Shown piece by piece: positions 1-7,558 of a DNA stretch of 29,804 nt (its first letter is position 1; each line of letters begins with the position of its first letter). Below the pieces are notes generated by a model. It had not been told where the DNA came from and ran no database searches. It saw nothing but the letters and a program-made list of their open reading frames with translations. The stretch is from Prevotellaceae bacterium UBA6417 (GTDB taxonomy: Bacteria; Bacteroidota; Bacteroidia; Bacteroidales; Bacteroidaceae): assembly GCA_002439755.1 (NCBI GenBank), contig DJPH01000011.1, positions 39,729 through 69,532 on the forward strand, read 5' to 3'. A program made the translations under genes and the position numbers.

Positions 1-39
1 AAGAAGACTGTTGCTAACAAGAAAAAAGCTACTAAATAA
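1..39 (+). CDS. rpsM: 30S ribosomal protein S13, C-terminal end (partial)
   Basis: The first 13 codons are open and end in TAA. They encode a short lysine-rich tail (KKTVANKKKATK), as expected for the basic C-terminus of ribosomal protein S13. The call rests mainly on position: in the bacterial alpha operon rpsM directly precedes rpsK, which starts 10 bases later. Only the tail is inside the window, so no domain can be checked. Confidence 0.8.
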   Translation, partial: KKTVANKKKATK

Positions 40-49
40 GAGGTGAATT

Positions 50-439
50 ATGGCAAAGAAAACAGTTTCAGCAAAGAAAAGAGTCGTAAAGATTGATGCA
101 TCTGGTCAGTTGCACGTGCATAGTTCCTTTAATAACATCATAGTATCTTTGACGAATGGTGAAGGCGAAGTAATTTCATGGTCATCTGCGGGCAAGATGG
201 GCTTCCGTGGTTCTAAGAAAAATACTCCATATGCAGCTCAGATGGCTGCACAAGATTGTGCGAAAGTTGCTTTTGACTTAGGGCTTAGAAAGGTAAAGGC
301 TTATGTCAAGGGACCAGGAAATGGGCGTGAGTCTGCAATTCGTGCCGTACATGGATCAGGTATCGAAGTAACGGAAATCATAGATGTGACTCCGTTGCCT
401 CACAATGGTTGTCGTCCTCCCAAAAGAAGAAGAGTCTAA
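50..439 (+). CDS. rpsK: 30S ribosomal protein S11
   Basis: This 129-residue protein has the normal length for S11, a small-subunit protein of the platform that binds 16S rRNA near the mRNA exit path. Visible family signatures are the N-terminal HVHSSFNNIIVSLTN stretch, the central KMGFRGSKKNTPYAAQ segment, and the strongly conserved C-terminal part with VTPLPHNGCRPPKRRRV. The order rpsM-rpsK-rpsD-rpoA-rplQ is the standard alpha-operon order, and the short gaps suggest one transcript. A GAGGTG run lies just before the ATG, which is unusual for this group but common in ribosomal genes. Nothing looks truncated. Confidence 0.98.
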   Translation: MAKKTVSAKKRVVKIDASGQLHVHSSFNNIIVSLTNGEGEVISWSSAGKMGFRGSKKNTPYAAQMAAQDCAKVAFDLGLRKVKAYVKGPGNGRESAIRAVHGSGIEVTEIIDVTPLPHNGCRPPKRRRV

Positions 440-469
440 TCAATCTGTTTAATCGATAAATACTTAAAT

Positions 470-1075
470 ATGGCTAAATATATAGGTCCAAAATCACGTA
501 TTGCGCGTAAGTTTGGCGAGCCGATCTTCGGACCGGATAAGGTACTCAGTAAAAGAAATTTTCCACCAGGACAACATGGTAACAATCGACGTCGTAAAAC
601 GTCTGAATATGGAACTATGTTGGCAGAGAAGCAAAAGGCAAAGTATACTTACGGAGTCCTGGAAAGGCAGTTCCGAAATTTGTTTGATAAGGCATCAAGA
701 GTAGGTGGCGTAACAGGTGAAGTGCTTATGCAACTGCTGGAGTCTCGTCTTGATAATGTTGTATTTCGATTTGGTATTGCGCCTACACGCGCGGCTGCCC
801 GTCAACTTGTAAGTCATAAACATATTGTAGTTGATGGAAAGGTAGTTAATATACCATCGTATTCGGTTAAGCCTGGTCAGATTGTCGGTGTCCGTGAAAA
901 GTCGAAGTCTTTAGAGGTTATTGCCGATGCTTTGGCCGGCTTCAATCACAGTAAGTATTCCTGGATGGAATGGGACGAGAATATAAAAAGTGGCAAGCTG
1001 CTGCATTTGCCAGAGCGTTCAGACATACCTGAGAATATCAAGGAACAATTGATCGTTGAGTTGTATTCTAAATAA
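470..1075 (+). CDS. rpsD: 30S ribosomal protein S4
   Basis: This 201-residue protein matches S4, a primary 16S rRNA-binding protein that nucleates assembly of the small-subunit body and often acts as translational autoregulator of its operon. The N-terminus (MAKYIGPKSRIARKFGE) and the PPGQHG motif near residue 33 are family hallmarks. The S4 RNA-binding domain covers roughly residues 90-155 and includes the ESRLDNVVFRFGIAPTRAAARQ region. The N-terminal part lacks the four-cysteine zinc site found in some S4 proteins, so it is the zinc-independent form. It sits 30 bases after rpsK and 11 before rpoA, within the same operon. Confidence 0.98.
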   Translation: MAKYIGPKSRIARKFGEPIFGPDKVLSKRNFPPGQHGNNRRRKTSEYGTMLAEKQKAKYTYGVLERQFRNLFDKASRVGGVTGEVLMQLLESRLDNVVFRFGIAPTRAAARQLVSHKHIVVDGKVVNIPSYSVKPGQIVGVREKSKSLEVIADALAGFNHSKYSWMEWDENIKSGKLLHLPERSDIPENIKEQLIVELYSK

Positions 1076-1086
1076 AAATTAAGTCC

Positions 1087-2079
1087 ATGGCGATATTAGC
1101 ATTTCAGAAACCTGAAAAAGTAATAATGTTGGAAGAGTCAGCAACGTACGGAAAGTTTGAGTTCCGTCCGTTGGAACCCGGCTTTGGTACAACGATAGGG
1201 AATGCCTTAAGGCGTATCTTGTTGTCTTCTTTGGAAGGCTTTGCGATCAACACCATAAAAATTGAAGGTGTTGAGCACGAGTTTTCTACTGTTCCCGGTG
1301 TTCGTGAGGATGTTACCAATATTATTCTGAATTTGAAGCAGGTGCGTTTCAAACAGTTGGTAAATGAATTCGAGAATGAAAGGGTTAGTATCACCGTCGA
1401 AAATTCTACAGATTTTAAAGCCGGTGATATAGGAAAGTCCCTAACCGGATTTGAAGTGTTAAATCCTGAATTGGTAATATGTCATATAGATCCGAAAGCT
1501 TCGATGCATATCGATTTGACGATCAATAAGGGCCGCGGTTATGTACCTGCTGAAGAGAATAGACAGTTTTGTACGGCGGTAAATGTGTTGCCGATTGACT
1601 CTATTTACACCCCTATCCGTAATGTTAAGTACACAGTGGACGATTATCGTGTAGAGCAGAAAACCGATTACGAGCGATTGGCCATTGAGGTAACAACGGA
1701 TGGATCCATAAGTCCGAAAGAGGCTTTGAAAGAAGCTGCAAAAATACTGATTTATCATTTCATGCTTTTCTCAGAGGATAAGATTACAATCGAGAATGCT
1801 GAAGAGGAAACCAATGACGAGTTTGATGAAGAAGTATTACGAATGCGCCAATTGCTGAAGACCAAGCTTGTTAAAATGAACTTGTCTGTTCGTGCTCTTA
1901 ATTGCTTGAAGGCAGCGAATGTAGAGACACTTGGAGATTTGGTGCATTATAATAAGAATGATCTTCTCAAGTTCCGCAACTTTGGAAAGAAGTCTCTTTC
2001 TGAATTGGAAGCCCTTTTAGATACATTGAATCTTTCGTTTGGAATAGATGTATCCAAGTATAAATTTGATAAAGATTAA
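1087..2079 (+). CDS. rpoA: DNA-directed RNA polymerase subunit alpha
   Basis: This 330-residue protein has the usual alpha-subunit length. The N-terminal domain (about 1-235) carries the dimerisation and assembly core, seen in the GFGTTIGNALRRILLSS motif near residue 35. The C-terminal domain (about 250-325) contains the helix-hairpin-helix features that bind UP-element DNA and activators (LSVRALNCLKAANVETLGDLV and the FGKKSLSELE segment). An acidic linker (AEEETNDEFDEE) joins them. It forms the homodimer on which beta and beta-prime assemble. It lies between rpsD and rplQ with gaps of 11 and 2 bases, so co-transcription is very likely. Confidence 0.98.
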   Translation: MAILAFQKPEKVIMLEESATYGKFEFRPLEPGFGTTIGNALRRILLSSLEGFAINTIKIEGVEHEFSTVPGVREDVTNIILNLKQVRFKQLVNEFENERVSITVENSTDFKAGDIGKSLTGFEVLNPELVICHIDPKASMHIDLTINKGRGYVPAEENRQFCTAVNVLPIDSIYTPIRNVKYTVDDYRVEQKTDYERLAIEVTTDGSISPKEALKEAAKILIYHFMLFSEDKITIENAEEETNDEFDEEVLRMRQLLKTKLVKMNLSVRALNCLKAANVETLGDLVHYNKNDLLKFRNFGKKSLSELEALLDTLNLSFGIDVSKYKFDKD

Positions 2080-2081
2080 TC

Positions 2082-2588
2082 ATGAGACATAATAAGAAAT
2101 TCAATCATCTAAGTCGTACGGCTTCTCATAGGGCATCGATGCTTGCTAATATGGCATGTTCATTGATTCGTCATAAGAGAATTACTACGACAGTTGCAAA
2201 GGCAAAAGCATTGAGAAAGTATGTTGAGCCGATTATTACCAGGTCTAAAGATGATACAACGAGTTCTCGTCGTATCGTATTCAGTTACTTGAAGGACAAG
2301 GAAGCTGTAAAGGAACTCTTTAAAGAGGTTTCAGTGAAGGTTGCCGATCGTCCGGGTGGCTATACAAGAATAATTAAACTTGGTATGCGTCAAGACGATG
2401 GTTCTGACATGTGCTTTATTGAGTTTGTTGATTTTGATGAAAACATGTCTAATGCGCCTAAGAAGAAAGGGCGTACTCGTCGTGGCGGACGTCGTTCAGC
2501 AGCTAAAGAGCAGTTGGCAGATTCTCAAGAGGCAACGGCTGAGGAAGTGGTTGCTGATGAGGCTGATAAAGCAGAAAAGCCCGAGTAA
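2082..2588 (+). CDS. rplQ: 50S ribosomal protein L17
   Basis: The N-terminal ~118 residues are a clear L17 domain (MRHNKKFNHLSRTASHRASM at the start, then MACSLIRHKRITTTVAKAKALR), a large-subunit protein that lines part of the exit-tunnel surface. The protein is 168 residues. The last ~50 residues form an extension that is first basic (KKKGRTRRGGRRSAAK) and then acidic and alanine-rich. Such tails are common in Bacteroidetes L17 and absent from the shorter E. coli protein. The gene starts 2 bases after rpoA and is the last of the operon, followed by a strong terminator at 2607-2635. Confidence 0.98.
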   Translation: MRHNKKFNHLSRTASHRASMLANMACSLIRHKRITTTVAKAKALRKYVEPIITRSKDDTTSSRRIVFSYLKDKEAVKELFKEVSVKVADRPGGYTRIIKLGMRQDDGSDMCFIEFVDFDENMSNAPKKKGRTRRGGRRSAAKEQLADSQEATAEEVVADEADKAEKPE

Positions 2589-2606
2589 GTTCGCTTATTA
2601 GCATAG

Positions 2607-2635
2607 AAAATGCCGAACTTGTTTCGGCATTTTTT
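2607..2635 (+). terminator. Rho-independent terminator of the rpsM-rplQ operon
   Basis: An 11-bp perfect stem (2607-2617 with 2623-2633) built around TGCCGAA/TTCGGCA, with a 5-base loop and a run of T residues. It starts 18 bases after the rplQ stop, exactly where the operon should end. Confidence 0.92.
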
Positions 2636-2657
2636 ATGCTTGTTTTGTATACCCGTA

Positions 2658-2688
2658 TTGTTCTATCGGGCTTAAGCCCATAGTTTAT
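2658..2688 (+). promoter_or_regulatory. Possible promoter with a 12-bp palindromic operator-like site
   Basis: A TTG (2658-2660) and a weak TAnnTTTG-like box (TAGTTTAT, 2681-2688) are separated by 20 bases, fitting Bacteroidetes -33/-7 spacing. The spacer contains the perfect palindrome GGGCTTAAGCCC (2668-2679). The -7 match is poor, so the promoter call is tentative; the palindrome itself is certain. It would drive the META-domain lipoprotein 28 bases downstream. Confidence 0.35.
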
Positions 2689-2715
2689 ATTAATTCTAAT
2701 GTTGATGATCTTGAT

Positions 2716-3117
2716 ATGAAATTTAAATTCTTATTGTATTGCTTGCTGCTGATATTGTTTGCATGTAAGTCGAACAAAGAAATCTCCGGTATACAGATTA
2801 AAGGTACCTGGAACATTCTTACTGCAAGCGGCATAAGTACAGATGCCGGTGAGAAGCAAGCTTTTATTACTTTTGATGCAGGAGGAAAGATGAGTGGAAA
2901 TGCTAGTGTGAATAGTTTTTTCGGCTCTTACAAGTGTACAGGGAATAAGCTGGAGCTATCAAACATAGGAATGACTCGTATGTTGGGGTCTAGCATGAAT
3001 GTGGAGAGAGCCATTACGGCTGCTCTTAACGCCGTTTCAACCATACGAATTAATGGCTCTACGGCTGCTATGTATGATTCTTCCGGTAAGGAAATTATGA
3101 CTTTGAAGAGGAAGTGA
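2716..3117 (+). CDS. META-domain (HslJ-like) lipoprotein
   Basis: A 133-residue secreted lipoprotein. The N-terminus is a type II signal peptide with the lipobox LFAC, lipid-anchored at Cys17. The rest fits a single META domain, the fold of HslJ: a G-T-W strand near residue 30, an F-x-x-G-K-M-S-G-N turn, a N-S-F-F-G-S-Y-K strand and the late I-G-M-T-R-M segment. META proteins are small beta-rich envelope proteins; HslJ is linked to heat shock and novobiocin tolerance in E. coli, but the role here is unknown. The gene stands alone between the ribosomal operon terminator and its own terminator, so it is probably monocistronic. Confidence 0.85.
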   Translation: MKFKFLLYCLLLILFACKSNKEISGIQIKGTWNILTASGISTDAGEKQAFITFDAGGKMSGNASVNSFFGSYKCTGNKLELSNIGMTRMLGSSMNVERAITAALNAVSTIRINGSTAAMYDSSGKEIMTLKRK

Positions 3118-3142
3118 AGTAAATCCTTGCAGAGTTGGTTGC

Positions 3143-3180
3143 AAAAAGGCGGTCGCGATTGTCGCTACTGTCTTTTTTTT
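3143..3180 (+). terminator. Rho-independent terminator of the META lipoprotein gene
   Basis: Stem GGCGGTCGCGA (3148-3158) pairs with TCGCTACTGTC (3162-3172), with one mismatch and two G-U pairs, and a TTG loop. A run of five A residues before and eight T residues after (3173-3180) completes a typical intrinsic terminator, 25 bases after the stop codon. Confidence 0.8.
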
Positions 3181-3228
3181 GAAGTGTTGCTATTTCGGGT
3201 ATCATATTTGTGGGATTTGGTAGAATGA

Positions 3229-3264
3229 AAGCAGGAAGAAAACAATGTTGTTTTCTTCCTGCTT
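3229..3264 (-). terminator. Hairpin terminator of rpsO
   Basis: A perfect 17-bp inverted repeat (3229-3245 with 3248-3264) centred on AACAATGTTG; the innermost pairs must open to form a loop. It lies 26 bases after the rpsO stop on the minus strand. The T-rich tail on that strand is short and interrupted, so it may also act mainly to protect the 3' end of the mRNA. Confidence 0.75.
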
Positions 3265-3290
3265 AAGTAAATCCTTGGTTCTGTTTTCTG

Positions 3291-3560
3291 CTATTTGCGC
3301 AGGCCAAGTTTGCCGATGATGGCACGATATCTTTCGATATCGTTTCTCTTTAGGTAGTTTAGCAAAGCGCGGCGTTTGCCTACCAACTTTGTCAAGGCCC
3401 TTTCTGTCGTATTATCTTTACGGTTGGCCTTCATGTGTTCCGTCAAATGGGAAATACGGTATGAGAACAAGGCTATCTGGCTTTCAGGTGAGCCGGTATC
3501 CGTGTTGGACGTTCCGTATTGTCCAAAGATTTCTTTCTTCTTTTCAGAATCTAAGTACAT
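3291..3560 (-). CDS. rpsO: 30S ribosomal protein S15
   Basis: A protein of 89 residues, the standard S15 length. S15 binds 16S rRNA early in platform assembly and bridges to the large subunit. Family features are clear: the T-G-S-P-E-S-Q-I-A segment near residue 22, the H-L-T-E-H turn, and the C-terminal VGKRRALLNYL and R-Y-R-A-I-I-G-K-L-G-L-R-K helices. The gene is monocistronic, with a well-formed promoter about 50 bases upstream and a hairpin downstream. The usual pnp neighbour found in Proteobacteria is absent here. Confidence 0.98.
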   Translation of the reverse strand: MYLDSEKKKEIFGQYGTSNTDTGSPESQIALFSYRISHLTEHMKANRKDNTTERALTKLVGKRRALLNYLKRNDIERYRAIIGKLGLRK

Positions 3561-3610
3561 AAATATGAATTTAATTTGTTTATACGCCCTGTGTTTATTA
3601 CAAGGCGGTG

Positions 3611-3641
3611 CAAAGTTAGTGACTTTTTATGTTCCAGGCAA
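3611..3641 (-). promoter_or_regulatory. Bacteroidetes-type promoter for rpsO
   Basis: On the minus strand a perfect -7 box TAACTTTG (CAAAGTTA, 3611-3618) follows a TTG (-33 element, 3639-3641) at 20 bases spacing. This is the consensus arrangement for the Bacteroidetes primary sigma factor. Transcription would start about 45 bases before the rpsO start codon. Confidence 0.8.
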
Positions 3642-3663
3642 CAGATTCTGTGCTTTTTTGTGC

Positions 3664-4083
3664 TTATTGGGCTGATTCTTCTTTTTTCTGTTCCTTGGTG
3701 CAGTAGAGTATTGTTTCTTTGTCGTTTTGCTGGTAGGTAATGTCAAACATGTAGGTGTCGTTGTCCTTAACAATGTCTACATAATATTGGTCTCCTCCTT
3801 GTGTGGTGATGCTTACTCGTTTTGCCGGTTTGTCGCCATAATCGACTTTTGTTTTGTTTGAGCATGCATAGGTGCCTACCTCAAGGCTGCCGGCATCGTG
3901 ATAACGTCGGGCATAATGCTGGTTCTCGTTAAAGTCAAAGAATGCGGTGGAGTCTACTTCTGTGCGCGAATCGTCTGTGTATACATACCAGCGGCCTACT
4001 ACATCAATTTCTCCACTTTTAGGCGATGTGCCGCATGATGCAAGCAATAGTGCTGCAAACGTTCCTAAGATTAGTTTTTTCAT
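3664..4083 (-). CDS. Small lipocalin-like lipoprotein of unknown function
   Basis: A 139-residue protein with a type II signal peptide (lipobox LASC, lipidation at Cys17). The mature part is short and beta-rich. A G-R-W-Y-V-Y strand just after the anchor, alternating hydrophobic/polar strands and a Y-x-F-D-I-T segment resemble the small lipocalin-like lipoproteins of Bacteroidales, but no diagnostic motif allows a firm family assignment. Two cysteines (in the YACS and LYCT segments) could form a disulfide. The end is acidic, lysine-rich and probably disordered. It lies upstream of rpsO on the same strand, but rpsO has its own promoter. Function not recognised. Confidence 0.8.
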   Translation of the reverse strand: MKKLILGTFAALLLASCGTSPKSGEIDVVGRWYVYTDDSRTEVDSTAFFDFNENQHYARRYHDAGSLEVGTYACSNKTKVDYGDKPAKRVSITTQGGDQYYVDIVKDNDTYMFDITYQQNDKETILYCTKEQKKEESAQ

Positions 4084-4185
4084 ATGCTTATAATCTATTG
4101 TGGTTTAAGTCAATCTTCCTATGCCGGGTGCCTGTGCTTTTTTCGTGAATTGCAGTTGTGGCATCTTATGCCGGCAAAATATCTA

Positions 4186-4212
4186 CAAACTTACGCAGAA
4201 AAACCGAATCAA
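4186..4212 (-). promoter_or_regulatory. Probable promoter for the small lipoprotein
   Basis: The minus strand shows TAAGTTTG (4186-4193 as CAAACTTA), a perfect TAnnTTTG box, with a TTG (4210-4212) only 16 bases upstream, shorter than usual. It implies a 5' leader of about 95 bases before 4083. The rest of the 4084-4463 gap contains the CotH promoter and no convincing gene. Confidence 0.45.
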
Positions 4213-4399
4213 GCCTCTAAGTGTCCGAAAAAGTGGTGTAACAGGCTATGATACGGTTAAGACTGAAAAGCCTTTGCTGCATTTTCAATTTGCTCCCTCC
4301 CTTTTTTGTTTGTCCGGGCATGAGAAATGAACTCACTACATGTTGTGACGACCATTGAAAGTTTTTTTGCGAAAGGTACGCTGTAATGTGCTTATTTAT

Positions 4400-4407
4400 T
4401 ATCTTTG
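4400..4407 (+). promoter_or_regulatory. -7 promoter box upstream of the CotH-like gene
   Basis: TATCTTTG fits TAnnTTTG exactly and is followed by GCAAC, a common continuation in this group. It lies 56 bases before the start codon at 4464. No good -33 TTG is found at the expected distance. Confidence 0.5.
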
Positions 4408-4463
4408 CAACTTAGAGTTATAAAAATAGCGTATAAACAACACTAAGAAGATTTGCGGTTATT

Positions 4464-6503
4464 ATGAAATTGCTTAACTTGGCAGTCCTGCTTGCCTTTT
4501 TTGTCGTGTCGGGCGTAAAAGGGTCTGTGTTCAACCAGACCACCTACAAGCAGCTCACCAATATACAAACGATGTATATCGAGACTTTTGATAATAAGTC
4601 GATTACCGACAAGGAAAACTATAAGTTGTGCAGAATTGTGCTTGTGTCTGATACGGGTGTAGTCAAGTATGATTCTGTGGGCATACGCGGTCGGGGCAAT
4701 GCTTCATGGGGCTTTGCCAAGAAGCCCTACCGCATCAAGTTCCCCAAGAAGACCCGTTTGCTGGGCAAACCACATGCCAAGGCGAAGAGTTGGACATTAC
4801 TGTCGAATGGCGGTGAAAAGTTGCTGTTTCGCAATGGTCTGGCCAATTATGTGAGTGGATTGTTTGGCCTGCCTTTTGTCCCTGCGGCTCGTTTTGTTGA
4901 CTTGTATCTTAACGGCGATTTCAAGGGCAATTATCAGATTTCCGACCAAGTGCAGGTTCATAAGAACCGTGTGGAAATATATGAACAGGAAGAGCCTGTT
5001 TCGGCAACCACAGATGTCTCGGGCGGTTATTTCTGTGAGGTAGACGGCTATACCGATGCCGGCGAGACCTATTTCAAATCTCCTGTCTATGGCAATAACG
5101 TAAGAGTGCATAGTCCGAAGCCTGATGTAATCAATGAGCGTCAGTATAATTATATACGTAACCATGTGGGCAAGTTTGAGAAAGCTTTGACAAGCAGCAA
5201 CTATGATGACCCGAAGAAGGGTTACAGGCAGTATATGGACTCGGCTACGTTCATGGGCTGGTATCTTACGAATGAAATATGTGCCAATACCGACCTCTTC
5301 TACAGCATATATTTTTATAAACAAAAGCGCGACAACAAGCTTTATTTGGGACCGGTATGGGATTTTGACCTTGGTTTTAACGATGATTCGCGCAGGGGTG
5401 ACAATGGAGATGTGACGCGAGTGCTGATGGCTGATATAGATTTCGGAGGAGGTTATTTCAAGAATTGGTTTGATCGTATGAAGACCGACGAATGGTGGAA
5501 AAAGGCTCAGTATGCCGCTTACCATAAATTATATAAGAACAACCGCTTGAATAATCTGATGATAGGTTATGCCGATTCCATCATCAACAAGATGGGCGAG
5601 TCGATAAGACTGAACTATGCGTCAAAATCGAAAGGTGGGGCAGGTTGGAGCATCTCGGCCCAAACACATTTGGAGGTATATCTGTATGATACCTACGAAG
5701 AATATGTGGAAGACTTGAAAGAGTTCATTGTCAAGCGTAATGCTTACATAGAAGAGCAGTTTGGCAACCGCGCGCCTTTTGAGTTTGAACATAACCCGAA
5801 TTTTTATTATCGGATATACAACAAGAGACTGACCAACTTCCTGATAGCCCTTTCCGATTCGACCGATGATGCAACGACAGCCTGTTTGAGAAGAGCCAAA
5901 AAGGACCAGTGGGCCCAAATGTGGGAGATACGTCCTGTGAAGGATGCCTACATGCTGATAAACATACGTACGGGAAAGGCATTGGCTGATGAAGGTGCCA
6001 CAACGACACGCACAAAAATCATTACTTTGCAACCCGATGAGGCAGACAAACGGCAGCTGTGGACTTTCGCTTCATGTCAGAAGGTATATTATAACCTGGT
6101 TAATGTGCAGACTAAGAACATTTTGACCAATTATAACAGTTATGCGACAGAAGGAAACAGCCTGTTCGGCTATACGTCAAGCGCACTTGATGCCACCAAC
6201 GACGGCCGTATGTGGACAATAGCCCCTTGTCCCAAGCCGAATGGGGCGACAGGCATCAGCAATGTCGAGTCACAGGTAGATTATGTGCTGTCATATTCAC
6301 CTGTTAGTCATTGTCTTCACTTCAATGCCGATAACTTGTCTGAATTGGTGTTCAAGGTTTATGTCTATAATCTGAACGGCATTTGTGTGGGCTCATTCCG
6401 AGGTGATGAGGAGTTTGATATGGGTGGAATGCCCGATGGCACTTATATCGTCAATTGGCAATTTGCCGGTCGTTCACATTCAACCAAGTTCTTGAAAAAC
6501 TGA
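4464..6503 (+). CDS. Secreted CotH-kinase family protein with lectin-like domain and T9SS-type C-terminal tail
   Basis: A 679-residue exported protein with a signal peptide of about 20 residues. Residues ~35-420 fit the CotH family: GIRGRGNASW at 73-82 followed by K-K-P-Y-R-I-K-F, then S-W-T-L-L-S-N, L-Y-L-N-G-D-F-K-G-N-Y, G-G-Y-F-C-E-V-D, and the WDFDLGF motif with W299, D300 and D302, probable metal-binding acids. CotH proteins are atypical protein kinases known from Bacillus spore coats; secreted bacterial versions are uncharacterised. Residues ~470-595 look like a ricin-B-type beta-trefoil (repeated Q-x-W segments). The last ~70 residues (V-Y-V-Y-N-L-N-G, then D-G-T-Y-I-V and terminal K-F-L-K-N) resemble a type A sorting domain for type IX secretion. 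The hydrolase gene starts 7 bases after the stop, indicating an operon. Confidence 0.85.
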   Translation: MKLLNLAVLLAFFVVSGVKGSVFNQTTYKQLTNIQTMYIETFDNKSITDKENYKLCRIVLVSDTGVVKYDSVGIRGRGNASWGFAKKPYRIKFPKKTRLLGKPHAKAKSWTLLSNGGEKLLFRNGLANYVSGLFGLPFVPAARFVDLYLNGDFKGNYQISDQVQVHKNRVEIYEQEEPVSATTDVSGGYFCEVDGYTDAGETYFKSPVYGNNVRVHSPKPDVINERQYNYIRNHVGKFEKALTSSNYDDPKKGYRQYMDSATFMGWYLTNEICANTDLFYSIYFYKQKRDNKLYLGPVWDFDLGFNDDSRRGDNGDVTRVLMADIDFGGGYFKNWFDRMKTDEWWKKAQYAAYHKLYKNNRLNNLMIGYADSIINKMGESIRLNYASKSKGGAGWSISAQTHLEVYLYDTYEEYVEDLKEFIVKRNAYIEEQFGNRAPFEFEHNPNFYYRIYNKRLTNFLIALSDSTDDATTACLRRAKKDQWAQMWEIRPVKDAYMLINIRTGKALADEGATTTRTKIITLQPDEADKRQLWTFASCQKVYYNLVNVQTKNILTNYNSYATEGNSLFGYTSSALDATNDGRMWTIAPCPKPNGATGISNVESQVDYVLSYSPVSHCLHFNADNLSELVFKVYVYNLNGICVGSFRGDEEFDMGGMPDGTYIVNWQFAGRSHSTKFLKN

Positions 6504-6510
6504 TATTACC

Positions 6511-7437
6511 ATGGATAGACGTGATTTTTTGAAGAGTGTAGCATTGGGTGGCGTGGCTCTTGCCGTCGGTGCTCCGGCAGAGGCAGCCGAAAAAGCCCGC
6601 AAGTCGGTTGTGAAAACGGCAGAATCGGGAGCCGGCTTTGCCTTGTGGCAGATACCGTCACAGGTGAATACCATAGGAAATTCATATGTGTTTCTCACCA
6701 ACAAAGGCCGTGTTCTGGTGATGGACGGCGGTGTGGACAAGGAGGTTCCCTATCTGCGAGGCTTTCTGGGAGCATTGGGCAATGAAGTCGAAGCTTGGTT
6801 CATATCTCATCCTCACGGTGACCACATGGGAGCCCTCAACGAGATTTTAAGACAGCCGAACGGGCTGAAGATAAACCATATATATCATTCGCGCCTGTCA
6901 CAAAGGCTGCTTAAAATGGAAAGCCCCTATGATGCCTATGCCAATGAGTTTTATAAACGTTTGGATGAGACATCCATACCTGTAACGGATATGCGCGAGC
7001 CGGGGCTGGAGCTTAAATATGACGGTCTCAACATGAAAGTGCTTGGTGTGGCCAATGAGGAACTGTCCATGAACACCTATAATAATTCGTCAGTTATATT
7101 CAGGGTGTGGGACAAGCGCAAAACGATGGTTTTCCTCGGTGATGCCGGTGTCGAGTGCGGCAATAAGGTATTGAACGGCCCTTATGCCAAATACCTGGAT
7201 TGCGACTATATGCAGATGGCCCATCACGGGCAGCGAGGTTGCGATGAAAACTTCTACAAGACAGTGAAATTCAGCGTCTGTCTGTGGCCCACGCCCACTT
7301 GGGTCTGGAACAACGATCAGGGAAAGGGCTACAACACCGGCGGGCTTAAGACATTTGAAACCCGCCGTTGGATGGATGAAAAAGGCATCAGCGAACATCA
7401 TGTCTCAACGGTAGAAGGGCTTTGGCATCTGTCTTGA
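6511..7437 (+). CDS. Metallo-beta-lactamase-fold hydrolase with Tat signal
   Basis: A 308-residue protein starting with MDRRDFLKSVALGGVALAVG, a twin-arginine signal (RRDFLK), so it is probably folded and metal-loaded before export. The MBL motif H-P-H-G-D-H places ligands at H100, H102, D104 and H105. G-D-A-G at 210-213 supplies the bridging aspartate, and A-H-H-G around H238-H239 gives the late histidine. This motif set resembles the ComEC-type MBL branch, but the protein lacks ComEC membrane segments. Substrate is unknown; phosphodiester or phosphoester hydrolysis is a family-level guess. It follows the CotH-like gene by 7 bases, so the two are probably co-expressed and act outside the cytoplasm. 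Confidence 0.87.
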   Translation: MDRRDFLKSVALGGVALAVGAPAEAAEKARKSVVKTAESGAGFALWQIPSQVNTIGNSYVFLTNKGRVLVMDGGVDKEVPYLRGFLGALGNEVEAWFISHPHGDHMGALNEILRQPNGLKINHIYHSRLSQRLLKMESPYDAYANEFYKRLDETSIPVTDMREPGLELKYDGLNMKVLGVANEELSMNTYNNSSVIFRVWDKRKTMVFLGDAGVECGNKVLNGPYAKYLDCDYMQMAHHGQRGCDENFYKTVKFSVCLWPTPTWVWNNDQGKGYNTGGLKTFETRRWMDEKGISEHHVSTVEGLWHLS

Positions 7438-7524
7438 GCATGTAATGTGATGCTGATTTACTTTTTTTCTCCTTGCAGGCATACTTTCTTGCCTGTGTAG
7501 TTACTGCCAAATATAAAAAAGTCG

Positions 7525-7532
7525 TAATTTTG
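7525..7532 (+). promoter_or_regulatory. -7 promoter box for the transporter gene
   Basis: TAATTTTG followed by CAC fits TAnnTTTG and lies 26 bases before the ATG at 7559. The -33 region has only TTACTG, so the match rests on the -7 box and position. Confidence 0.55.
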
Positions 7533-7558
7533 CACCCGAATTTTTTATAGGCACAATT

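Noticed and set aside
4121..4330. 69-codon ORF on the plus strand in the gap before the CotH-like gene
   Set aside because: No recognisable motif, runs through the probable promoter of the opposite-strand lipoprotein, and composition looks non-coding.
7475..7495. CAGGCA/TGCCTG hairpin after the MBL hydrolase as terminator
   Set aside because: Only six base pairs and no T-run follows; the T-run lies before it, so the case is weak.
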